From Luteimonas panaciterrae (GTDB taxonomy: Bacteria; Pseudomonadota; Gammaproteobacteria; Xanthomonadales; Xanthomonadaceae): a stretch of DNA of 64,000 nt. A model generated the notes under the pieces. That model ran no database searches and was not told the origin of the DNA. It saw only the letters and a program-made list of their open reading frames with translations. The DNA lies in the NCBI RefSeq assembly GCF_020511115.1, contig NZ_JAJAVH010000001.1:868001-932000 (forward strand), read 5' to 3'. A program made the translations under genes and the position numbers. Positions 32,262 through 42,511 of the stretch are shown here, in pieces; within the stretch, counting starts at the first letter, position 1, and each line of letters begins with the position of its first letter.

Positions 32262-32756
32262 TCAGGGCGTGGTCGGATAGCCGGTCACGATTCTATAGCC
32301 GATTCCGAGCTTGTCCGAACGTTCCAGCACGATCTTCACCGAATGTACGTCGGTGGCTTCCGTATCGCCGCGCTTGATCGAGATGCCGGTTTCGGCGTCG
32401 AAGCTCTCGCTCAGCACGAGACGGTTGCCGCCCTTGCCGTCCACCCAGGCGTCGATCTTGTCCTGGTTCTCGGCAATGGTCGCGGCGACGAAATGTTCGG
32501 CCGAGGGCAGATCGCGGAAGCTCGACGAGGCGCTGATGTTCTCGCGTTCCAGACGATCGAGCAGGTCCTGCTCGGTCTTGCCGACGTGCCGTTCGATCAG
32601 ATGGCTGCCGGCCTGTTCGTGTGCTTCCAGGCCGCCGCCAGGAACCTGATCGAGAGGAACCGGCGGTTCGGGCTGGGCGACAGGCGTGGCCGGCTGTGCG
32701 TTGTACAGATCGTAAGCCGGCGACCAGGTGGCGGCGGAGACGGACGAAACGGACAT
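32262..32756 (-). CDS. Free-standing RNase A-like toxin
   Basis: 164 residues from the ATG at 32756. Residues 1-40 are Pro/Ala-rich and disordered-looking. From about 41 it reads GGGLEAHEQAGSHLIERHVGKTE, then ASSSFRDLPSAEHFVAATIAENQDKIDAWV and ends GIGYRIVTGYPTT. This is the pattern of the bacterial RNase A-like toxin domain (RNAse_A_bac) found at the C-termini of CDI and other polymorphic toxins; H46, H51 and H56 are candidate catalytic residues. There is no signal peptide, filamentous repeat, PAAR or other delivery module, so it is either delivered by a secretion system encoded elsewhere or is a remnant cassette. The immunity gene follows. Confidence 0.78.
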   Translation of the reverse strand: MSVSSVSAATWSPAYDLYNAQPATPVAQPEPPVPLDQVPGGGLEAHEQAGSHLIERHVGKTEQDLLDRLERENISASSSFRDLPSAEHFVAATIAENQDKIDAWVDGKGGNRLVLSESFDAETGISIKRGDTEATDVHSVKIVLERSDKLGIGYRIVTGYPTTP

Positions 32757-32847
32757 CGGCTGCGTTCCCGGTGGAGTCGACGCAAAGCCTAGTGCGTGTC
32801 GTTCCACCGCAACATTGGTGGAAACCCTAGGGAGAGGAGCCGCTCTC

Positions 32848-32924
32848 AGCCGATGCCCTATCGGCATCGACTGCGGGGACGAACGCCCGGCCATGGACGG
32901 CTGTGCAGGGCGTTCCGAAACCGA
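32848..32924 (+). repeat. Dispersed two-hairpin repeat, copy 1
   Basis: A unit of about 77 bases: hairpin AGCCGATGCC-CTAT-GGCATCG, then GAACGCCCGGCCATGGACGG and the end motif GCGTTCCGAAACC. Related copies are at 34356, 62743 and (reverse) 63968. It lies in the toxin's upstream region. Confidence 0.75.
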
Positions 32925-32990
32925 TATCGCTGCGCCAAGGATGGCAATCGAAAAGCCATCGAACAAGATAAGTGATAACTCTTACTTGCT

Positions 32991-33299
32991 TCAGCGCTTG
33001 TGCGGCGGAAGCGTCCCGATAGCCTCACGCAACCGCGCGTGCGCCGCCAGATCCACTGGCCGATGCCGTATTTCAGCGCTGGCCGGATTCTTTTCGAGAA
33101 AATTGCCGTCTTTCCAATCCTTCGCCGGCCGGATCGGCCGGGGCGCGAAGCCGCCGCCGCAGTTCGGGCAGATGTCGCCGAGGAGGTGATCGACGCAATC
33201 GGCGCAGAACGTGCACTCGTAGCTGCAGATGCGCGCCTCCAACGAATCCGGAGGCAATGGCTTGTTGCAATGCTCGCAGGTGGGTCTGAGTTGCAGCAT
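32991..33299 (-). CDS. DUF1272 small zinc-finger protein
   Basis: 102 residues from the ATG at 33299 (AGGA site). The sequence MLQLRPTCEHCNKPLPPDS...ICSYECTFCADCVDHLL...CPNCGGGFAPRPIRP is the DUF1272 pattern, with four CxxC pairs suited to bind two metal ions. Function unknown. It stands between the toxin module and another uncharacterised gene. Confidence 0.9.
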   Translation of the reverse strand: MLQLRPTCEHCNKPLPPDSLEARICSYECTFCADCVDHLLGDICPNCGGGFAPRPIRPAKDWKDGNFLEKNPASAEIRHRPVDLAAHARLREAIGTLPPHKR

Positions 33300-33327
33300 G
33301 TGTCTTCCTGCTTGCTGGGGACGCTTG

Positions 33328-33750
33328 TTATGCGTTCGAGAAACGCCTCGCGCGATAACTTGCGAGATCGGGTGAGGCGCAATAGAGGGTGTCGACGAAA
33401 GCATTCCTTTCGAACCACATCACTTCCATGTCCCACAGGCAGAACGAAAAGCGCGCGGAATCTTCCACCCAGCCGGTGTCGGTTTCTACCGACACCGAGG
33501 TGAACAGCTCGTTGTCATTGCCCCACCAGCCCAGTACCAGATAACGCATGCTGGCGCCGTCGTGGAGGATCGCGAAGGCCGGCGTGGAAGGCCAGTCGAT
33601 GGCCCGATCCGCCTTGATGCGGGTGAGACGTTCCAGGTAGGGTGATTGATCGACGGGACCGCCGTGCGTGGAGATCGTGTAGAGCTTCACGCCGTCCTGG
33701 TCGAGCCAGTCGGGCGCGCTCTCGGTTTTCCGCGTCTTGTACGTTCCCAT
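33328..33750 (-). CDS. Hypothetical protein
   Basis: 140 residues from the ATG at 33750. I do not recognise the family. It is soluble, Trp/Tyr-rich, with a well-ordered look (YLVLGWWGNDNELFTSVSVETDTGW, FCLWDMEVMWFERNAFV) and no signal peptide. It begins 16 bases after the ppa stop on the same strand, so it may be co-transcribed with ppa. Confidence 0.7.
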   Translation of the reverse strand: MGTYKTRKTESAPDWLDQDGVKLYTISTHGGPVDQSPYLERLTRIKADRAIDWPSTPAFAILHDGASMRYLVLGWWGNDNELFTSVSVETDTGWVEDSARFSFCLWDMEVMWFERNAFVDTLYCASPDLASYRARRFSNA

Positions 33751-33766
33751 GCGTGCCGTCTCGGCC

Positions 33767-34315
33767 TCAGAAGCGCGGCTTGTCGGGCGAGGTGCCGTAG
33801 CGCTCGATCGATTCGAGCAGGATCTGCTTCGCCTCGGCGGCATCGCCCCAGCCGTCGAGCTTCACCCACTTGCCCTTCTCGAGATCCTTGTAGTGCTCGA
33901 AGAAGTGGCCGATGCGCTCCAGCCAGTGCGGCGTCACCTGGTGGATGTCCTCGATGTGGGCGTAGCCGGCGAACACCTTGCTGACGGGCACGGCGAGAAT
34001 CTTCTCGTCACTGCCGGCCTCGTCCTTCATGCGCAGCACGCCGACCGGACGCACGCGGATCACCGAACCCGGGATCAGCGGCAGCGGCAGCACCACCAGC
34101 ACGTCGGCCGGATCGCCGTCGCCGCACAGCGTGTGCGGGACGTAGCCGTAATTGCACGGATAGCGCATCGGCGTGGACAGGATGCGGTCGACGAAGATTG
34201 CACCGCTGGCCTTGTCGACCTCGTACTTGACCGGCTCGGCGTCCTTGGGGATCTCGATGATGACGTTGACTTCGTCCGGCGGGTTGTTGCCGGTGGGGAC
34301 GTGGTCCAGGCCCAT
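33767..34315 (-). CDS. ppa: Inorganic pyrophosphatase (family I, soluble)
   Basis: Hydrolyses cytosolic PPi. 182 residues from the ATG at 34315. Signature DGDPADVLVV with the three metal-binding Asp, plus KYEVDKASGAIFVDRIL and YPCNYGYVPHTL. The window also encodes a membrane H+-pyrophosphatase and a PPi-dependent phosphofructokinase, so PPi can be either dissipated or used here. Confidence 0.96.
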   Translation of the reverse strand: MGLDHVPTGNNPPDEVNVIIEIPKDAEPVKYEVDKASGAIFVDRILSTPMRYPCNYGYVPHTLCGDGDPADVLVVLPLPLIPGSVIRVRPVGVLRMKDEAGSDEKILAVPVSKVFAGYAHIEDIHQVTPHWLERIGHFFEHYKDLEKGKWVKLDGWGDAAEAKQILLESIERYGTSPDKPRF

Positions 34316-34355
34316 TGCGTGGTGACTCCGAATCGATGGAAGGGGTGAGGGGCCA

Positions 34356-34432
34356 AACCGGCGCCCTATCGGCACTGGTTTAGTCCCGAACGCCCGACCA
34401 TGGATGGCCGGGCCGGGGGTTCCGAAGCTGGA
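34356..34432 (+). repeat. Dispersed two-hairpin repeat, copy 2
   Basis: ACCGGCGCC-CTATC-GGCACTGGT, then CGAACGCCCGACCATGGATG and GGTTCCGAAGC: a diverged copy of the element at 32848, in the gap between ppa and the RTX gene. Confidence 0.7.
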
Positions 34433-34569
34433 GAGCGCCGTCATGGACGGCAACAGCATCCAGCCCGTAGGAGCCACATTCTACCGGCTCCTGCTGCAAC
34501 GCAGCATCCACGTGTCTACACGACATAGGGTCAACCCGAGTTAGGGAACGCCCCAGCTTGGCCGGGTAC

Positions 34570-34583
34570 ATACGGGTCCGTAT
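34570..34583. promoter_or_regulatory. Palindrome upstream of the RTX gene
   Basis: ATACGG-GT-CCGTAT, a perfect 6-bp inverted repeat in an AT-rich stretch 52 bases before the start codon; possible operator or promoter element. The rest of the gap between ppa and this gene holds only the dispersed repeat. Confidence 0.35.
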
Positions 34584-34634
34584 ATCTAGACCTTCATTCG
34601 ATTCTGATGACCCAAGAGAAGGGGATACCGATCC

Positions 34635-36206
34635 ATGAGCATCGATCTGCCACCGCCGCCCCCACCGCCACCGCCGCCTCCCCCGCCGCCACCGGAGACC
34701 AAGGCCAACGGATACTGGGACAACCCGGCCCAGCAGGATGCCCTGAGCGGTAATCCGACCCTGACGGCACCCGAGACGACCCCGCAGGAACCGAAGGCGG
34801 CCACCGGCGACGCGATCGCGATCGACGGCGGCGCCACCGGCACCCGTCTGCCTTCCGGGCAGACGCCCGATGGCAAGGAAATCAGGACCGCGCAGCTGGC
34901 GCAGGGCCAGCAGGCCCAGATCACCCGCGAGCAGACCCTCGCCGACGCCGGCCTCGGCCGGACCTACGTCAGCAGCAACCAGCTCGTGGTGACCACCCAG
35001 GGCACCGGCAACGACGATGTCCAGGTCACCCAGCGCGACGACGGCACGCTCGATGTGTCCGTCAACGGCGAGAAATACGAAACCCGCCTGGCCCAGGGCC
35101 AGGAACTGACCTTGCGCACCGGCGCCGGCAACGACGTCATCAATGTCGCGCCGAACGTGAAGGTCAATATCGTGGTCGACAGCGGCGACGGTGACGACAC
35201 CATCACCACCGGCGCGGGCGAGGATCGCATCGATGCGGGTGCCGGCAACGACACCATCAGCACCGGCGCGGGCCGCGACGACGTGTTCGGCAACACGGGC
35301 AACGACAAGGTCGATGCCGGTGCCGGCAACGACGTGGTCTACGGCGGCGACGGCGACGACACGCTGGCCGGCGCCGACGGCGTCGACTTCATCGAAGGCG
35401 GCAGGGGCGCCGACAGCCTCGACGGCGGCCAGGGCAAGAACATCCTGTCCGGCGGCCAGGGCAACGACACCTTGCGCGCAGGGACCGACGGCAGCCGCTT
35501 CTACACCGGCGAGGGCACCGACACCGTCGAGGGCGCCACCACCAACGACAAGGTCTACGCGCAAAAGGCCACCGACATCATCAACTTCGCCCAGGGCCAG
35601 CGCGACAACGGCCAGGTCGTGGTCAATGTCGAACTCAACGCCAAGCTGGGCACGCAGGGCGTCAAGGTCGAGGGTTCCGATGCCTTCCGCCAGCGCGTCG
35701 AAGCGGAGATCGACTTCCTGCGCAGCTCGCCGAACGGACAGCAGATGCTGGCCGAATTCGACAAGGCCGCCGCCAACGGCAATACCGTCACCATCCGCGA
35801 GCTGGCCAACGAGCAGAACGGCTACGCGCAGACGCTGGGCCGCGGCAACGCCGAGATCAGCAACGGCAAGGCCGGGCAAGGCTCGGACGTGCAGATCAGC
35901 TACAACCCCTCGTTCCATATGAACGAGTTCCCGGCGCCGGTGGTGGTGCTCTACCACGAGATGTCGCACGCCTATAACGGCGTCAACGGCACCTTCCAGC
36001 CGGGCACGTATCGCGGCGAGGGTCCGGACAACGGACAGGTGCCGAATGCCGAGCGTCAGGCCGTGGGACTGGAGACCAGTGCCAAGCCCTTCGATTTCGA
36101 CGGCAATCCGAACACGCCGGCCACCACCCACAACCCCGATGCGCTGACCGAGAACGGCATGCGCACGGAGCTGGGGCTGGAGCTGCGCCCGAGCTACACG
36201 CTGTAA
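34635..36206 (+). CDS. RTX-repeat protein with polyproline N-terminus and M91-like metalloprotease domain
   Basis: 523 residues. Residues 6-20 are fifteen consecutive prolines, followed by a Thr/Pro/Gln-rich linker. Residues about 161-300 carry at least ten RTX-type nonapeptides (AGAGNDTIS, TGAGRDDVF, GGDGDDTLA, GGQGNDTLR), the calcium-binding beta-roll typical of type I secreted proteins. The C-terminal domain has HEMSH (441-445) with AYNGVNGT after it and E473 or E480 as third-ligand candidates. This resembles the M91 zinc peptidase family of effectors (NleD, HopH1/XopG). No signal peptide. No type I exporter or immunity gene adjoins. Transcription ends at a strong terminator 37 bases downstream. 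The combination of domains is unusual; the protease assignment rests mainly on the HExxH context. Confidence 0.75.
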   Translation: MSIDLPPPPPPPPPPPPPPPETKANGYWDNPAQQDALSGNPTLTAPETTPQEPKAATGDAIAIDGGATGTRLPSGQTPDGKEIRTAQLAQGQQAQITREQTLADAGLGRTYVSSNQLVVTTQGTGNDDVQVTQRDDGTLDVSVNGEKYETRLAQGQELTLRTGAGNDVINVAPNVKVNIVVDSGDGDDTITTGAGEDRIDAGAGNDTISTGAGRDDVFGNTGNDKVDAGAGNDVVYGGDGDDTLAGADGVDFIEGGRGADSLDGGQGKNILSGGQGNDTLRAGTDGSRFYTGEGTDTVEGATTNDKVYAQKATDIINFAQGQRDNGQVVVNVELNAKLGTQGVKVEGSDAFRQRVEAEIDFLRSSPNGQQMLAEFDKAAANGNTVTIRELANEQNGYAQTLGRGNAEISNGKAGQGSDVQISYNPSFHMNEFPAPVVVLYHEMSHAYNGVNGTFQPGTYRGEGPDNGQVPNAERQAVGLETSAKPFDFDGNPNTPATTHNPDALTENGMRTELGLELRPSYTL

Positions 36207-36242
36207 GCACAACCGTTGTTTGACCAGGGGAGCGGGACCGGG

Positions 36243-36277
36243 GCGGTGCATGGTCAACATGCACCGCTCTTTTTATT
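36243..36277 (+). terminator. Intrinsic terminator of the RTX gene
   Basis: A perfect 10-bp stem GCGGTGCATG / CATGCACCGC with loop GTCAA, followed by TCTTTTTATT. Confidence 0.92.
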
Positions 36278-36291
36278 GGAGAATCACCTGC

Positions 36292-36960
36292 ATGCATCGC
36301 ATGAATACAATGTGTCCCATCAACATAAACGGATTGCGCCACGCCGCGATCCTGACGCTCGCCATTGGCCTTGCGCAGCCGGCGTTCGCGCAACAGAGCA
36401 CCACACCGGATTCCAAGTCAGACGGAGCCACGATGTCAGCCGACGCAAGCCAGACGGTGGTGAGCGGCGAGGGCGCCAGCCTCGAGGCCACGTTCGAGTA
36501 CGCCGCTTCCGCACGCGCGCTGCATGTGCGCTATCGCCTGCATAACGAAAGCAAGACGCCGCTGATGGTATTCGATCGCGGCAATCGCCATGCGGTGATG
36601 ACCAAGCAGCTCGTGCAGGGCGAGATCGCCGCGCCGCTGTTCGCCGTCGAGGGCGACGATGTCACGCTCAGCCATCTTGCCTTGCCGTTGCCGCAGCCGG
36701 CGCCGACCGTGCCGCCGACGCCGCTGGCCGCGCGCGTCGAATCTAGTGCTTCGCTGACGGGCGAGTTTGAGTTCGCCTTGCCCGTGGAAAACGCGCCCAA
36801 GCGTCTGCGCTGGTGTCTGGGGGTGGCGCCGTTCTCGTCAACGGATTTCCAGGCCATCGAGGGTGAATCGGTGTGGACGGCGTCGTTCGCCGTCGCCGAG
36901 TCCCAGCAGGTGCTGTGCACGTCTTGGTTCGACGTGACCTCGGCGTCGTTCGAGAAATAA
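36292..36960 (+). CDS. Secreted hypothetical protein
   Basis: 222 residues from the ATG at 36292 (GGAG site 10 bases upstream; M4 is an alternative). Signal peptide ending GLAQPAFA. The mature part is a predicted beta-sandwich (EATFEYAASARALHVRYRLHNESKTPLMVFDRG) with a Pro-rich loop (LPLPQPAPTVPPTP). It contains two cysteines near the C-terminus (RWCLGV, VLCTSW) that could form a disulfide. Family not recognised. It starts 15 bases after the RTX terminator. Confidence 0.75.
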   Translation: MHRMNTMCPININGLRHAAILTLAIGLAQPAFAQQSTTPDSKSDGATMSADASQTVVSGEGASLEATFEYAASARALHVRYRLHNESKTPLMVFDRGNRHAVMTKQLVQGEIAAPLFAVEGDDVTLSHLALPLPQPAPTVPPTPLAARVESSASLTGEFEFALPVENAPKRLRWCLGVAPFSSTDFQAIEGESVWTASFAVAESQQVLCTSWFDVTSASFEK

Positions 36961-37110
36961 GCGCGGCAATCGGATCGGCGTGCGATAGCGGTCGGGTTTG
37001 CGGTTTCGCGCAAACCTCGTTTTGCGCCTGCGTGATTTGTCATGTGGCTTTAATACATTCGCCATCTTGGCCTGTCGCAGTGTGCGTTTCCGATGACAGG
37101 TGCGCTTACG

Positions 37111-38481
37111 ATGGCTCGTTTCCCGGTTCCCGCCTTGCTTCTGGCCGGCATGCTCGCCGGCGGTTTCGCGACCGCCGCATCGGCCGCCACCGCCCGCGAT
37201 AGCTGGGTGATCCAGCAGGTCTACGCCTACAACCATCCCTATGCCGCAACGGCCGCCAACGAGCTGGACGCCAAGATGGCGAAGATGGCGCTCAGTCCGT
37301 ACGCGTTCTATCGCGGCACCGCCCACCTCTTCTATGAGGACATGCTGACCCGGCCGGCCTCCGCCTACGCCACGGCGCAGAGCGGATACACATGGATCGG
37401 CGGCGACGCGCATCTCGGCAATTTCGATGCCTCGCGCAATGCCGATGGCACGGCCGTGTTCAAGGCGGCCGATCACGACGAAGGCTATCTCGGCCAATAC
37501 GTGTGGGACCTGCGCCGCCTGGCCGCCAGCATGGTGCTGGCCGGCCGCGAGAACGGCCTGAGCGACAGTGCGATCACCACGGCCATCAACACCATGATCG
37601 GTGCTTACGCCAGCAAGATGTCGGAGTTCAAGGGCAGCAGCGCCGAACTGAGTTTCGAACTGGTGAAGGGCAACACCACCGGCGTGGTCGACGACACCAT
37701 CGCCGATGCCGATGGCAAATCCCGTTCCGGTCTACTGTCGAAATACACGATGCTCAGCGGCAGCCGGCGCGTGTTCCAGAATCTGTCCAATCTGGTGAGC
37801 GTGTCCGCGCAGACCTACAGCGATATCGGCGGAGCCGCCGGCGCCTATATCAATTCGATTGCATCCTCGAAGCGCTATGCGGCGAATTTTTACGCGGTAA
37901 AGGACATACATCAAAAGCTCGATTCCGGCGTCGGCAGTCTCGGCAAGCTGCGTTATTACGTGCTCGTGGAAGGGCCTTCGACGAGCACGAGTGACGATGT
38001 CATCCTGGAATGGAAACAGGAAGCGGCCAGTACCGTTGCCACGGCGGCCAACGGCCGTCTGCCAGCTTCCGCATACGACGATAACGAAGGCAATCGCGTG
38101 GCGCGCACCGCCAAGGCCCAGCTCATCAAGGCCGACGTGCTGATCGGCTACACGACCGTCGCCGGCCGGCCGTACTACGTGCACGAGAAATCGCCGTATC
38201 AGGAAGATTTCGATCCGGCCCTGCTCACCAGCGCCGACAAGTTGAACACTGCCGCGACTTATCTCGGCCAGGCACTGGCATCCGCGCATGCCCTGGCCGA
38301 TCAGGATTACGACAGCAGCGTCGTCAGCTACAGCATCGACAAGCAGGTCACCGATGCGATCACCAGCGTCAGCGGTTTGAAGGCGGAACTGGTCGCGTTC
38401 GCGTTCGACTATGCCGCGCAGGCGGATCTCGACTGGCAGGCGTTCGTCGATGCCTACGATGCCGGAACACCGTTGTATTGA
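37111..38481 (+). CDS. DUF2252 (kinase-like fold) protein with signal peptide
   Basis: 456 residues from the ATG at 37111 (AGGT site upstream; an in-frame ATG at 37093 is possible). DUF2252 motifs: WIGGDAHLGNF (the HLGN of the phosphotransferase-like fold), AADHDEGYLGQYVWDLRRLAASM and, near the end, LASAHALAD. Unlike most DUF2252 proteins I know of, it has a clear N-terminal signal (PALLLAGMLAGGFATAASA), so the product should be exported. Biochemical role unknown. A bidirectional terminator separates it from hppA. Confidence 0.85.
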   Translation: MARFPVPALLLAGMLAGGFATAASAATARDSWVIQQVYAYNHPYAATAANELDAKMAKMALSPYAFYRGTAHLFYEDMLTRPASAYATAQSGYTWIGGDAHLGNFDASRNADGTAVFKAADHDEGYLGQYVWDLRRLAASMVLAGRENGLSDSAITTAINTMIGAYASKMSEFKGSSAELSFELVKGNTTGVVDDTIADADGKSRSGLLSKYTMLSGSRRVFQNLSNLVSVSAQTYSDIGGAAGAYINSIASSKRYAANFYAVKDIHQKLDSGVGSLGKLRYYVLVEGPSTSTSDDVILEWKQEAASTVATAANGRLPASAYDDNEGNRVARTAKAQLIKADVLIGYTTVAGRPYYVHEKSPYQEDFDPALLTSADKLNTAATYLGQALASAHALADQDYDSSVVSYSIDKQVTDAITSVSGLKAELVAFAFDYAAQADLDWQAFVDAYDAGTPLY

Positions 38482-38520
38482 AGCAAGACGCGATCCGTCG
38501 GAAGCGACATCTCCGAAACG

Positions 38521-38547
38521 AAAACGGCGGCCAGAGGCCGCCGTTTT
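38521..38547. terminator. Bidirectional intrinsic terminator
   Basis: AAAACGGCGGCC-AGA-GGCCGCCGTTTT: a 12-bp stem with A-run and T-run ends, between the convergent DUF2252 and hppA genes. Confidence 0.93.
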
Positions 38548-38570
38548 CTTGTTTCCGAAACCACTCTCGA

Positions 38571-40604
<2,034 letters not shown>

Positions 40605-40857
40605 GAAACCCTCCCCGGAGATGAATGCCAAAGAAACAACCACAGGACTATGGCATAGCGTAGCCGCATCCCATGTTGCGGTGCGGCGCAGACGAGGTGA
40701 ATTGGGACCGCCGTAGCGAGGGCATGCGTTTCGATGGCGCCGCTCTCGACGGCGCGTGGACCGATCCAATGATTACGGGGTGTGGGCGCGGATTCAGGCG
40801 CCTCGTGCCAGCCTTCCCCGCCAGCTTGTTTTGCCGTCCATGTTCCAGGAGTTCCCC

Positions 40858-41361
40858 ATGCGTCGACTGCTCCTTCCTTGTCTGTTGCTGACCGTGCTGC
40901 CTGCCGCGGCTTCCGATCCGGTGCCCGAGATCAAGCGGCCGGAGGCCACTCCGCAAGCCAATGGCGTGGTGCATACCGTGCGCCAGATTCCAGAAACCTG
41001 CGCTCGCATCGAGGGTGTGTTCACCGGCCAGGCCGCCGAGCCCTACAAATTCTCCGTGGTGCGGATCAGCCCGACCTGCCAACCGCGCGCGCGCCTCGTC
41101 GACGCCGCCAAGGCGAAGCCTTCGGAAGCCGACGGCTGGAAGTTCAATGATCTGATCCGCATCCCCAGCGCCGCCTGTCCCTCGCAGCAAGCCGTGGTCC
41201 GGATCTGGCGCCGCTCGGTCGACCAGACCCAGAAACTCGACGGCCAGGGCCAGTCGCGCATCTATCTGGAAGAGGCGAAGAAGACCGCCGCCGCCGGCAA
41301 GCTTCAGGCGGTGCCGATGTTCGCGGCCGAGATGGGAGTCGAGGGCAAGAGTTGCCAATAG
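40858..41361 (+). CDS. Secreted hypothetical protein
   Basis: 167 residues from the ATG at 40858 (AGGAG site). Short signal peptide MRRLLLPCLLLTVLPAAAS. The mature protein has four Cys (ETCARIEG, SPTCQPRA, SAACPSQQ, KSCQ) likely to form two disulfides in the periplasm. No family recognised with confidence. Downstream is a long inverted repeat. Confidence 0.75.
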   Translation: MRRLLLPCLLLTVLPAAASDPVPEIKRPEATPQANGVVHTVRQIPETCARIEGVFTGQAAEPYKFSVVRISPTCQPRARLVDAAKAKPSEADGWKFNDLIRIPSAACPSQQAVVRIWRRSVDQTQKLDGQGQSRIYLEEAKKTAAAGKLQAVPMFAAEMGVEGKSCQ

Positions 41362-41437
41362 TTGCGGATGCACGGTGATCGCTGGCCGCGAGGACCGTGA
41401 TGATCATCGTGCACCGAGGCTGTCCTGCGTCGAATTC

Positions 41438-41482
41438 ACGCAAGGCTCCAAGCCCGCAAAGTGCGGGAATGGAGCCTTGCGT
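41438..41482. terminator. Long inverted repeat, likely terminator
   Basis: A 13-bp outer stem (41438-41450 with 41470-41482, core GCAAGGCTCC/GGAGCCTTGC) encloses a 6-bp inner stem CCCGCA-AAG-TGCGGG, then TCTTCGTT. Ends the preceding gene on the plus strand. Confidence 0.65.
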
Positions 41483-41513
41483 CTTCGTTGACACCCGTTA
41501 GGGCTTTGACCAT

Positions 41514-41621
41514 ACTCGAACGCGAGTTTGCTGGATTAACTGGCAAACCGCGCTCCCGCCTGGCGAGCGTACGGGGATGGGGCCTTATAGGAAACCGTGC
41601 TTGCGCAGGTTAATGGGCTCC
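41514..41621 (+). ncRNA. Candidate structured 5' UTR or small RNA
   Basis: In 108 bases just upstream of a lipoprotein gene I find four consecutive stems: ACTCG-AACG-CGAGT; (GT)TTGC/GCAA(AC); CCGCGCTC with GAGCG-TA-CGG; and GGGGCC with GGGCTCC enclosing AACC/GGTT. No ORF fits the segment. It does not match a riboswitch class I know; it could be a regulatory leader or an independent RNA. Confidence 0.4.
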
Positions 41622-41657
41622 GCGTAGGACAACCATAAAACTAGGATCGTTACTCAA

Positions 41658-41978
41658 ATGAAGACGAAGCTTATCCATGCCGCGATTCTCGTCGCCGTGT
41701 TGGTGACCGGGTGTGCCACGATGACGACTGACCAGGCCATCGTTCCGCTCCAGACCGAAACCGCCAAGATTCTGGGCTTGGCCTCCTCCGACGAGCTGAC
41801 CGTGACCAACGTGCGCGCAGGCACTGCCGACTCGCTTGGCGGGCAGGACATCAGCTACGTCGCAACGACGACAAAGGGCAGAAAGTTCGACTGCACCGCT
41901 CGCATGATGCCGGGCGTCCTGTTGTCCGCGCCGACGCTGTCGGCACCTTCCTGCCACCCGATCAAGACGCACGACTAA
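41658..41978 (+). CDS. Small lipoprotein
   Basis: 106 residues, lipoprotein signal with VTGC (C19). The mature part reads like a small mixed alpha/beta domain with two Cys (KFDCTARM, APSCHPIK). No family recognised. It has a structured upstream region and ends in a hairpin terminator. Confidence 0.75.
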   Translation: MKTKLIHAAILVAVLVTGCATMTTDQAIVPLQTETAKILGLASSDELTVTNVRAGTADSLGGQDISYVATTTKGRKFDCTARMMPGVLLSAPTLSAPSCHPIKTHD

Positions 41979-41997
41979 GTGCTGAGCGGGTTCAACG

Positions 41998-42022
41998 GCG
42001 CTGTCCTGTTTCAGGACAGCGC
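41998..42022. terminator. Terminator hairpin
   Basis: GCGCTGTCCTG-TTT-CAGGACAGCGC, an 11-bp perfect stem, then TGGCGTCTTTCGTT. Lies between convergent genes. Confidence 0.7.
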
Positions 42023-42070
42023 TGGCGTCTTTCGTTCCATGCAGCGATCGTAGGCGATGGCCATCGGCCA

Positions 42071-42511
42071 CTAACCGCCCGCCGCCGCATTGGTGATCTT
42101 GCAGAACTGCTCGCGGACTGACTTTTTCGAAGTCAGCATCCCGGTGCTGATCGAAAACGTGATGTTGATCTTGCTGCCCTTGCCTTCCGGCGTGATCGTG
42201 ACGTGGAGCGGGGCGGTTCTGACGGACATGGCCACCGAGTGCGAGGCGTAGATGGCGCCGGCCTTCTTGTCGCCTCTGACGGTCAAGTAGCCTCCCTTTT
42301 TCTCGATGAACTCATAGGCGCCCTTGTAGGCCGCCTCCGTGCGTACGTCCGGCAGGAGGGCGTGGGTGCTGAACTGTTTGCCGCGAATATAGTTGCCCGT
42401 GCTGGAGAAATTGCTGGCGCATTCGGGTTGCGCCTGCTTGTCCGCAGCGGACACCGAAGGTGCGAAGGAGATCGCGGACGAGATCATCAGCAACCAGAAG
42501 GCATTGCGCAT
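42071..42511 (-). CDS. Secreted hypothetical protein
   Basis: 146 residues from the ATG at 42511 (AGAGG site). Signal peptide ending SFAPSVSA. The mature sequence (GYLTVRGDKKAGAIYAS, APLHVTITPEGKGSKINITFSISTGML) looks like a small beta-rich periplasmic domain with two Cys. Family not recognised. Confidence 0.7.
   Translation of the reverse strand: MRNAFWLLMISSAISFAPSVSAADKQAQPECASNFSSTGNYIRGKQFSTHALLPDVRTEAAYKGAYEFIEKKGGYLTVRGDKKAGAIYASHSVAMSVRTAPLHVTITPEGKGSKINITFSISTGMLTSKKSVREQFCKITNAAAGG

Noticed and set aside
31902..32756. A full contact-dependent inhibition locus
   Set aside because: No CdiB or the large CdiA with filamentous repeats; only the toxin tip and immunity are present.
35100..35540. 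Dense short DNA repeats that could suggest a CRISPR or satellite
   Set aside because: They are the codons of RTX nonapeptides within one long reading frame, with no spacer pattern.
34635..36206. Type III secretion effector (XopG-like)
   Set aside because: Only the C-terminal protease domain resembles it; there is no hrp/type III gene in the window and the RTX repeats point elsewhere. Kept as RTX-M91 protein.
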